The notes below the pieces were generated by a model, which saw only the letters and a program-made list of their open reading frames with translations, was not told where the DNA came from and searched no databases. A program made the position numbers and the translations under genes. Below are positions 1 through 5,730 of a stretch of 19,553 nt of DNA, piece after piece. This DNA is from CAZSTA01 sp964609495 [NCBI: uncultured bacterium] (GTDB taxonomy: Bacteria; CAZSTA01). The number at the start of each line of letters is the position of its first letter. Position 1 is the first letter of the stretch. Location of the stretch: positions 1 through 19,553 of the forward strand of contig CAZSTA010000051.1 of the NCBI GenBank assembly GCA_964609495.1, in the 5' to 3' direction.

Positions 1-20
1 TGGTTAAAAAAGTTACCTTT

Positions 21-57
21 TTCCCCTCGTGGGAGAGGGCCAGGGTGAGGGGGAGAA
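21..57. repeat. GC-rich REP-like intergenic repeat
   Basis: A G/C-rich block in an otherwise A+T-rich intergenic stretch. It contains a short hairpin (CCCTC at 24-28 pairing with GAGGG at 35-39) followed by a GGGTGAGGGGG tail. This purine-rich layout is the kind of dispersed extragenic palindrome found in many bacterial genomes. Only one copy lies in the window, so its repetitive nature is inferred from resemblance. Confidence 0.5.
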
Positions 58-108
58 TCACATTCCCCAGCACAAAGTTTTACATGCTTCGCTATTCTAA
101 TTCTACCC

Positions 109-137
109 TTGACTTTCCCCCTCCATTGTGCTATAGT
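109..137 (+). promoter_or_regulatory. Consensus sigma-70 promoter pointing right
   Basis: TTGACT at 109-114, a 17-base spacer, and TATAGT at 132-137, with GTGC directly before the -10 box. Predicted start is near 144, about 220 bases upstream of the ECF sigma gene. It faces a mirror-image promoter at 253-281, so the product may be a leader of the sigma operon or a separate small RNA. Confidence 0.6.
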
Positions 138-264
138 TATACTAACTGAAGAGAAACTATAATTTCTCGGAAATTCAGTTAGAAATGGTTAAATATTCAT
201 ATTGCGGAGAAACCTCTGGGGAGTATAATCATTCCGAATTATAATATAACTAATTATAGCACAA
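126..264. repeat. Large inverted repeat with nested hairpin
   Basis: The 10-base arms 126-135 and 255-264 are exact reverse complements, extended by GTTAT at 136-140 and ATAAC at 246-250. Nested inside is a second inverted repeat: 142-150 pairs with 174-182 over 9 bases, and 151-156 pairs with 163-168 over 6. The outer arms overlap the -10 regions of two converging promoters. No protein-coding frame is evident in the enclosed sequence. Confidence 0.6.
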
Positions 265-281
265 GGGTAAGATATAGTCAA
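253..281 (-). promoter_or_regulatory. Consensus sigma-70 promoter pointing left
   Basis: On the minus strand, TTGACT (281-276), a 17-base spacer and TATAAT (258-253), again with GTGC just before the -10 box. It fires toward the promoter at 109-137, so the two transcripts would overlap antisense across the nested hairpin, or continue left out of the window. Confidence 0.6.
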
Positions 282-305
282 GTTATTTAGAAAACGGAGA
301 TATAG

Positions 306-339
306 GGAATTTTTTCCGACTTTTATTGTCTAATATAAT
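306..339 (+). promoter_or_regulatory. Candidate sigma-E type (autoregulated) promoter of the ECF operon
   Basis: GGAATTT at 306-312, 16 bases, then TCTAA at 329-333, close to the sigma-E pattern GGAACTT-N16-TCTGA. This fits the usual autoregulation of an ECF sigma/anti-sigma operon. A TATAAT at 334-339 overlaps it but has only a weak -35 at correct spacing, so a sigma-70 reading is possible. Ribosome binding sequence AAGGGGAG (346-353) follows, 13 bases before the ATG. Confidence 0.45.
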
Positions 340-366
340 GAGTATAAGGGGAGATTTAGATTCGGG

Positions 367-954
367 ATGGAATCTGATGAAAAACTTGTAGCCAGATGTC
401 TAAAGGGGGACAAGGATGCCTATGAGTCTCTAGTCAGAAAGTATCAACAGAGGATATTCAACATTATTTATCGTATTACTGGTAGTGATGATGAAATAGA
501 GGATATAGCTCAAGAGGTTTTCCTAAAGATATTTAAATCTTTAGAAACATTCAGAGGAGCTTCTTCATTCTTCACCTGGATTTATAGGATAACGGTAAAT
601 ACTTGTTTTAATAGAATCAGGAAACGTAATCCTGCTCTGTCTTTAGACGATCCCGATCTGGTCGGATTTGTTGAAAGGAAGAAACTGGAGGGAGAGGAAG
701 AAGAGCCGAATCCAGAATATCTAATGGAGACTAGGGAACTTTCTTCCGCTATAAGAGAAGCTATAGATTCTCTTCCCCCTGATTATAAAGTGGTTATTAT
801 CCTGAGGGATATAGAAGGGTTATCTTATCAGGAAATAGCCGAGGTTTTAGAGCGACCGGTGGGAACTGTTATGTCCCGTTTGTATAGAGCTAGAAAGGAG
901 CTTAAGGAGAGGCTAGCTCCTTACCTAGGTATTGATAGTCGGGGAAAGGAATGA
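367..954 (+). CDS. rpoE: ECF RNA polymerase sigma factor, RpoE/SigW type
   Basis: Extracytoplasmic-function sigma factor of 195 residues, normal for the family. Region 2 spans about residues 5-90, with the conserved stretch EDIAQEVFLKIF and a W71 next to the promoter-melting segment. Region 4 spans about 124-184, with the helix-turn-helix GLSYQEIAEVLERPVGTVMSR at 151-171. It should bind core polymerase and direct it to envelope-stress promoters. The ATG start places the usual DEKLVARCLKGD sequence right at the N-terminus. The stop overlaps the next start (ATGA), so it is translationally coupled to the anti-sigma that follows. The neighbouring RseB-like and HtrA genes support the RpoE role rather than another ECF group. 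Confidence 0.93.
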   Translation: MESDEKLVARCLKGDKDAYESLVRKYQQRIFNIIYRITGSDDEIEDIAQEVFLKIFKSLETFRGASSFFTWIYRITVNTCFNRIRKRNPALSLDDPDLVGFVERKKLEGEEEEPNPEYLMETRELSSAIREAIDSLPPDYKVVIILRDIEGLSYQEIAEVLERPVGTVMSRLYRARKELKERLAPYLGIDSRGKE

Positions 955-1520
955 AGGAAATGGATTGTTCTCGTTATCGAAAGCTTTTATCTGCCTATCT
1001 CGACAACGAACTCTTGGAGGATGAATTAGCCGAGGTTAATGAACATCTGAAGGTCTGCCCAGGGTGTACCAGGGAGTTGGAAAGATTAAGATTAGTCCAA
1101 ACTTTATATAAGCTGGAGCTGGAAAATAAAGTGGCTCCTCAACCATCATTCGATTTCTCTCAAAGGGTTGTTGATCTAGCACTTGAAGAGGAGGTCTCGG
1201 AAGGCGTAAGGAGTTGGAACATTAGAAGTTGGTGGAAGAGAATCATATCTAAATTGAAATCGCCTTCGCTAAGACCAGTAGCGGCAGCGACCCTCATAGC
1301 TATTCTCTTGATAATATCCGTCGGTATATTTTCAACTTTTAAAAAGAGGGAGAGATTAGTGGATGTATATCAACTAGCGAGCAGAGATTCGAAGCCGGAT
1401 GAAGAGCAGGTGATAGACGAGAGGGAATTAGATCGTTATTTAAGGGAGGATGTGTGGCAAGCCTCGGGAAGACAGTTGAATGATGAAACATCGTTCATCC
1501 TTAGTGTCAGTAATAGGTGA
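951..1520 (+). CDS. Membrane-anchored zinc-finger anti-sigma factor
   Basis: 189 residues. The N-terminal anti-sigma domain has the zf-HC2 motif H32-x3-C36-x2-C39 (HLKVCPGC), preceded by the typical CSRYRKLLSAYLDNEL helix. A single transmembrane segment lies near 109-129, followed by a periplasmic tail of about 60 residues. The zinc-finger part should hold the ECF sigma inactive at the inner membrane until the periplasmic part is cut or released, as for RsrA/RseA-type anti-sigmas. The ATG at 951 overlaps the sigma stop; a second in-frame ATG at 960 is also possible. The zinc-finger type differs from E. coli RseA, but the position and topology are the same. Confidence 0.88.
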   Translation: MKEMDCSRYRKLLSAYLDNELLEDELAEVNEHLKVCPGCTRELERLRLVQTLYKLELENKVAPQPSFDFSQRVVDLALEEEVSEGVRSWNIRSWWKRIISKLKSPSLRPVAAATLIAILLIISVGIFSTFKKRERLVDVYQLASRDSKPDEEQVIDERELDRYLREDVWQASGRQLNDETSFILSVSNR

Positions 1521-1563
1521 GATTTTCTAACATCTAAAATTTTATATGAGCGGCTCAAATTTC

Positions 1564-1603
1564 AAAGTTTAAATGACTTCAAAGTGAAACTTTTGGGTAT
1601 AAT
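1564..1603 (+). promoter_or_regulatory. Possible internal promoter and inverted repeat before the rseB-like gene
   Basis: AAAGTTT (1564-1570) and AAACTTT (1587-1593) form an inverted repeat, and TATAAT lies at 1598-1603. The -35 is weak: TGACTT at 1574-1579 with an 18-base spacer. The 109-base gap after the anti-sigma gene makes separate expression plausible. Confidence 0.35.
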
Positions 1604-1632
1604 TAAGAGTAATTACTAAGAGAAGGAAGTTG

Positions 1633-2658
1633 ATGGTGAAAATCGTCCCTCGAAGGTTGATAGTAGTATCTATATTAAGTAGTAGCTTGTTCCTGGTGAC
1701 TATTTGGGCCTTTGGTCAGGGAAAGAGCGATCCTTATGAGATACTGGAGATGATGAGGACTGCCAGGGCAGAAAGTAGTTATAAAGGAACTTTAGTGGCT
1801 CTTAATCTATCATTTAGCGATGAGATGGGCGCTTCCATTCTCAGGGTGGTTCGTAAAAGTCCTTATAAGATTCGTATTGAATACCTAGCTCCTTTAGGGG
1901 ACCAAGGTCGCGTGATGGTTGATGATAATAATTATCATTGGGATTATATCCCGTCTTTGAGATTGGTGATTAAAAGGGACTCCTCTAAAATTAAATCTCA
2001 AGGGGATTTAGGATATAATTCCGATCTACTGAGGAATAACTATAAGTTGGAGTTACTGGGAAAACGATTCATAAACGGGAGAGAAACTATAGGCTTTGAG
2101 TTCACCCCTCGTTTCTCCGATCGTCCCTTGCGCAAAATCTGGTTGGACAGTGAACACGGAGTGATCTTGCGCTTGGAGGTGTATAGGGAAGGAGAAGGAC
2201 TTATATCAATATCCTTTTACGCTGATATTTCCTTCCCCTCTGATATATCCGATGCTCAATTTAAGCTACTAGTTCCTGATACTACTAAAATCAAAACGAT
2301 AGGATATACTGAATACTCTGATCTAAATGAAGTTCAAAAAGCGATTAATATGAAGATAGGAACTCCTGATTATCTTCCTCCCGGTTTTGAGCTGGTCGGA
2401 ATTGGGGTCAGAACATGTAGTGATACTCTTCTGGACATTGTTCTGAAATATACCGATGGATTAAGCGACATATCGCTATTTCAGAGATCAAGTGACTTCT
2501 CAAAGCCCTCTCGATCTAATAAATCGGAGATGAATTATGAAGATGGTCTATTGAGAGTTTTATATTGGAAAGCAGATGGTATGGATTACAGCTTGGTAAG
2601 CGAACTCCCGTGGGAGGAGATGCTTAGGATAGCCGAATCCGTGGTTTCTATCGATTGA
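1633..2658 (+). CDS. RseB/MucB-like periplasmic sigma-E regulator
   Basis: About 341 residues, with an N-terminal signal peptide (basic MVKIVPRRL, then a hydrophobic run to about residue 27, possible cleavage after AFG). The first two thirds resemble the MucB/RseB N-terminal domain, which shares the LolA/LolB lipoprotein-binding fold (repeated beta strands such as RIEYLAPLGDQGRVMVDDNNYHW). The last 100 residues (YLPPGFELVGIGV... to SELPWEEMLRIAESV) look like the C-terminal regulatory domain. RseB/MucB senses mislocalised lipoproteins and protects the anti-sigma from proteolysis. The open frame begins at a TTG at 1630, but that codon abuts the Shine-Dalgarno AAGGAAG (1623-1629), so ATG 1633 or GTG 1636 is more likely. 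Gene order after sigma and anti-sigma supports the assignment. Confidence 0.78.
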   Translation: MVKIVPRRLIVVSILSSSLFLVTIWAFGQGKSDPYEILEMMRTARAESSYKGTLVALNLSFSDEMGASILRVVRKSPYKIRIEYLAPLGDQGRVMVDDNNYHWDYIPSLRLVIKRDSSKIKSQGDLGYNSDLLRNNYKLELLGKRFINGRETIGFEFTPRFSDRPLRKIWLDSEHGVILRLEVYREGEGLISISFYADISFPSDISDAQFKLLVPDTTKIKTIGYTEYSDLNEVQKAINMKIGTPDYLPPGFELVGIGVRTCSDTLLDIVLKYTDGLSDISLFQRSSDFSKPSRSNKSEMNYEDGLLRVLYWKADGMDYSLVSELPWEEMLRIAESVVSID

Positions 2659-2661
2659 TGA

Positions 2662-2672
2662 GAGACGGTCTC
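2662..2672 (+). other. Short hairpin between rseB-like and sigma-70 genes
   Basis: GAGAC (2662-2666) and GTCTC (2668-2672) form a tight inverted repeat flanked by two ATCGAT sites (2650-2655 and 2675-2680). It is not followed by a T-run, so it is not a clear terminator. It could be an attenuator or mRNA processing site. Confidence 0.25.
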
Positions 2673-2707
2673 AGATCGATATTATCTAGCCGATAGAGGT
2701 GATAAAA

Positions 2708-3583
2708 ATGACAGGTGAAAGATATACTCAGCTTCTGGAGAGAGAGCAGCCCAAGGATAGCTATGAGGATCCGGTAAAGCTGTATCTGACTGAGATCAGT
2801 CGTGCTCCTCTTCTAACTGCGGAGGAGGAGACCCGTTTGGCGAGAAGGATTGAGCAGGGTGATGAAGAGGCGAAACGCAAGTTCATCGAAGCTAACCTGC
2901 GTTTAGTAGTTAATGTCGCTAAGAAGTATGTAGGAAGGGGTCTCTCCTTCTTAGATTTAATTCAAGAGGGGAATTGCGGTCTCATAAAAGCCGTTGAGAG
3001 ATTTGAATATCGAAGGGGATTGAAGTTCAGTACTTACGCTACTTGGCGGATCAAGCAGGCTATATCCAGAGCTATCGCTGAACAGAATCATACCATTCGC
3101 CTTCCCACTCACATAGTAGAGGTGATGCATAAGCAAAATAAGGCTTACGAGAAACTTCAGCAGGAGTTGGGAAGAGAGCCTACTGCCGAGGAGGTAGCCA
3201 AGGAGATAGATGTATCAGTTGAAAAGGTGAAGTTGATCGATAATACTCCCCAAACCCTCGTCTCCTTGGAGAACACGAGGGGGGAGAATGGCCTTCCCTG
3301 GGGAGATTTCATTGCAGATAATGAAACGAGTACTCCTATGGAGGATGTGTCCCTAATCCTATTGCGCGAGGAGATCGATAAACTTTTGACCTTCTTGTCT
3401 CCTAGGGAGCAAGGCATTATTCGGCTTCGCTACGGGCTTATCGATGGCAATCCTCAGACTTTAGAGGAGATAAGTGATATTTACTCTCTTTCAAGGGAGA
3501 GGATAAGGCAATTGGAACGCAGGGCTTTGAGCAAATTGAGGCGTCTGCGGAGAAAAGCGAAATTAAAGGATTATTTAGATTGA
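2708..3583 (+). CDS. Sigma-70 family RNA polymerase sigma factor (RpoD/RpoS group)
   Basis: 291 residues. Region 1.2 is at about 21-51 ([16 protein letters not shown]), region 2 at 57-123, region 3 at 130-210 and region 4 at 220-291. The last includes [20 protein letters not shown] and the RpoD-like ending LKDYLD. It lacks region 1.1 and the large non-conserved insert of proteobacterial RpoD, so it could be either a compact primary sigma or a group 2 alternative. The melting helix reads [11 protein letters not shown] (110-120): the second of the two tryptophans usual in RpoD is Arg114. The start is set by GAGGTGA (2696-2702) five bases before ATG 2708; an upstream GTG at 2699 lies inside that site. 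It sits between the RseB-like and HtrA genes, linking it to the stress cluster, and ends at a strong hairpin. Confidence 0.85.
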   Translation: MTGERYTQLLEREQPKDSYEDPVKLYLTEISRAPLLTAEEETRLARRIEQGDEEAKRKFIEANLRLVVNVAKKYVGRGLSFLDLIQEGNCGLIKAVERFEYRRGLKFSTYATWRIKQAISRAIAEQNHTIRLPTHIVEVMHKQNKAYEKLQQELGREPTAEEVAKEIDVSVEKVKLIDNTPQTLVSLENTRGENGLPWGDFIADNETSTPMEDVSLILLREEIDKLLTFLSPREQGIIRLRYGLIDGNPQTLEEISDIYSLSRERIRQLERRALSKLRRLRRKAKLKDYLD

Positions 3584-3612
3584 AAATTGAGGGAATTTTT
3601 CCCTCAATTTTT
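3583..3612 (+). terminator. Strong hairpin directly after the sigma-70 gene
   Basis: A 13-base perfect stem (3583-3595 with 3599-3611) around a 3-base loop, starting at the last base of the stop codon. The descending arm ends in TTTT. It should separate the sigma operon from the HtrA gene. Confidence 0.75.
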
Positions 3613-3746
3613 AGTCTAACCAATCAGAAAGACACACGAAGGACTAAGCACTTCCGGCCGGAGAGCTTATATACACTATTTATCAGTGGAGCTTAAACTA
3701 CTAGAGGAAAATCGGTAATCACCAGAAAAAGGAGAGTGCTTGTAAA

Positions 3747-5243
3747 GTGAGCATTTTAAGATCTAAACCTAAGATACAATGGCTTTTAGGAGGAGTAGCT
3801 CTAGGAGTAATTATCACCTTAGCCTTGCTTTTGAGTTCTCCTAATACTCCCCCACTTAATAAAGCTTATGCTCAAAAGGAAGAGGAAAGTCCGGAGATCG
3901 AAACTGCGATCTCTCTTCAGAACGCCTTTGTGGACGTTGTTAAAGAGGTTGGTCCAGCGGTAGTCAATATTCATACCGAAAGAACTGTAAAGACTGATTC
4001 CTTTGAGAAGTTCTTCGATCGTTTCAAGGATACTCCCTTCGAGGAGTTCTTCAGAGGAATGCCCTTTGAAAGTATGCCTGAGGAATATACGCAGCGCAGT
4101 TTAGGTTCAGGGATGATCGTCGATGAGAGGGGTTATATCCTCACCAATAACCATGTGGTAGCTGGGACTAAGAGGATAACCGTTAGATTGATAGACGGCA
4201 GAGAGTTCGAGGCGGAAGTTGTGGGGCAAGATCCTAAGACCGATTTAGCGGTAGTAAAGATATCTGATAGTGAGGATCTACCGGTTATAACCTTTGGTGA
4301 TTCGGATACGATCCCAGTAGGAGCCTGGGTGGTGGCGATCGGAAATCCCTTCGGTTTTGACCACACCGTTACCGTGGGAGTAATTAGCGGTAAGGGGCGT
4401 TACGGATTCGGAGCCGCGGAATATGAGAACTTCTTACAGACCGATGCCTCCATCAACCCGGGGAACAGTGGCGGACCCCTCATCGATATAGAGGGTAGAG
4501 TTGTGGGAATAAGCACCTTAATCGTCGGCCTTGGCACCGGATTGGGATTCGCTATCCCCAGTAATATGGCTCGGGAGATAGTAGATCAACTTATCGAGTA
4601 TGGAAAGGTTACTCGAGCTTGGTTAGGAGTCTATATTCAGGACTTCGATGAAGAACTCGCGGGGCAATTCAACCTTGAAGGAGTAGAAGGGGTATTGGTA
4701 AGCGATGTGATCAAGGGAAGCCCCGCTGAAGAGGCTCGCCTCAAGGTTAAGGATATAATCTTGGAGGTTGATGGGGAGAAAGTAACCACCGCTAGAGAGC
4801 TACAGGAGAAGATCATCTCTAAGAGAGTAGGGCAGCGAGTAGATCTCAAGATAATCAGAGATAGTGAGGAGATAATTGTAAAGGTCACTCTCGGAGAGAT
4901 GCCGGAGGAAGAAGGGACGGAGGCTATGATACCTAGCGAGTCTGAGCCTGTTCAGAGGGAACTCTTGGGAATAACGGTTCAGAATATAACTTCTGATATC
5001 GCCGAAGAATTAAATATCACCGATACCGAAGGAGTTATCATCTCAGATGTTGATATGGGTAGTCCTGCTTATGATGCGGGTCTAAAGCGAGGAGATATTA
5101 TAAGGGAAGTAAGGAACCAGAAGATCGGAGATATTAAGGACTTCCAAAAGGGCCTCTCAGGCGTGAAGGCTGGAGATACGGTTCTGCTGTTAGTAGAGAG
5201 AGAAGGACGTAGCTTCTTTGCAACCATTAAAACTGCTGAGTAG
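3747..5243 (+). CDS. degP: HtrA/DegP-family periplasmic serine protease
   Basis: 498 residues. An N-terminal hydrophobic segment (about 11-31) and an AYA-Q site near residue 42 form a signal peptide or anchor. The trypsin-like domain carries the triad His136 (TNNHVV), Asp166 (KTDLAVV) and Ser241 (NPGNSGGPL). Two PDZ domains follow, at about 291-384 and 405-495, the DegP/DegQ/MucD layout. It degrades or refolds damaged envelope proteins. The GTG start is chosen because AAAAAGGAGAG (3726-3736) lies 10 bases upstream and no longer in-frame start exists. Its place after sigma-E, anti-sigma and RseB-like genes mirrors the algU-mucABCD arrangement, where mucD is the HtrA homologue. It is probably transcribed separately since terminators lie on both sides. 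Confidence 0.93.
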   Translation: MSILRSKPKIQWLLGGVALGVIITLALLLSSPNTPPLNKAYAQKEEESPEIETAISLQNAFVDVVKEVGPAVVNIHTERTVKTDSFEKFFDRFKDTPFEEFFRGMPFESMPEEYTQRSLGSGMIVDERGYILTNNHVVAGTKRITVRLIDGREFEAEVVGQDPKTDLAVVKISDSEDLPVITFGDSDTIPVGAWVVAIGNPFGFDHTVTVGVISGKGRYGFGAAEYENFLQTDASINPGNSGGPLIDIEGRVVGISTLIVGLGTGLGFAIPSNMAREIVDQLIEYGKVTRAWLGVYIQDFDEELAGQFNLEGVEGVLVSDVIKGSPAEEARLKVKDIILEVDGEKVTTARELQEKIISKRVGQRVDLKIIRDSEEIIVKVTLGEMPEEEGTEAMIPSESEPVQRELLGITVQNITSDIAEELNITDTEGVIISDVDMGSPAYDAGLKRGDIIREVRNQKIGDIKDFQKGLSGVKAGDTVLLLVEREGRSFFATIKTAE

Positions 5244-5257
5244 CTTTACCTCTTCTG

Positions 5258-5301
5258 AGTGGTTGTCAGATTATAACCTGGCAACCACTTCTTGTTATTT
5301 T
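5258..5301 (+). terminator. Rho-independent terminator after htrA
   Basis: A 12-pair stem with one G-T wobble (5258-5269 with 5278-5289) and an 8-base loop, followed by a T-rich run (TCTTGTTATTTT, 5290-5301). Confidence 0.75.
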
Positions 5302-5321
5302 AAACTTTTGGAGGTGAATTT

Positions 5322-5681
5322 GTGGAGGAGCTGATCAGCGAAAGGACCTTCAATTCCCTTATCGCTGTTATAGCTATTATCGGTCCTATTCTCGGCCTTA
5401 TAATAGGGATAGTAATGGGAGTTATAAAGAATGACATCAAGCGACTGGCAATTCGAGGAGTTATAATAGGAAGCTTCGCCTTGATAGCTTATATTATGTG
5501 GAGGATCTACAACGCTATCACCGATCATTATGGATTGGATAGCGTTAAAAATCTTCTGATCAATTTGGGTCTTTTCATCCTGGTGGGTGTCATTATAGGC
5601 TTGCTTTTAGCTGTAGTCCAGAATAAATTCTCTATCTTTGGATCCCATACCTCAGAGGAGAAGGTAAAGGATAGAAATTAG
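5322..5681 (+). CDS. Small three-helix membrane protein, function unknown
   Basis: 119 residues starting at GTG, with a good GGAGGTGA (5310-5317) four bases upstream. Three hydrophobic segments are visible at about 11-34, 44-62 and 77-99, with short charged loops (KNDIKR, DHYGLDSVKN) and a charged C-terminal tail. Glycine-rich stretches such as GPILGLIIGIVMG suggest tight helix packing. I do not recognise the family. It lies between the HtrA gene (with a terminator between) and the large outer-membrane fusion gene 49 bases downstream, so it may be co-transcribed with the latter. Confidence 0.72.
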   Translation: MEELISERTFNSLIAVIAIIGPILGLIIGIVMGVIKNDIKRLAIRGVIIGSFALIAYIMWRIYNAITDHYGLDSVKNLLINLGLFILVGVIIGLLLAVVQNKFSIFGSHTSEEKVKDRN

Positions 5682-5700
5682 AGGGATAAGTATATTCGTT

Positions 5701-5720
5701 CTCTTAGCGACTGAGAGGAG
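5701..5720 (+). promoter_or_regulatory. Hairpin overlapping the ribosome binding site
   Basis: CTCTTAG (5701-5707) can pair with CTGAGAG (5711-5717) around a CGA triloop, with one G-T wobble. The 3' arm covers the first bases of the AGGAG Shine-Dalgarno (5716-5720) of the following gene. Translational control is possible but unproven. Confidence 0.3.
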
Positions 5721-5730
5721 ATAAATAATT

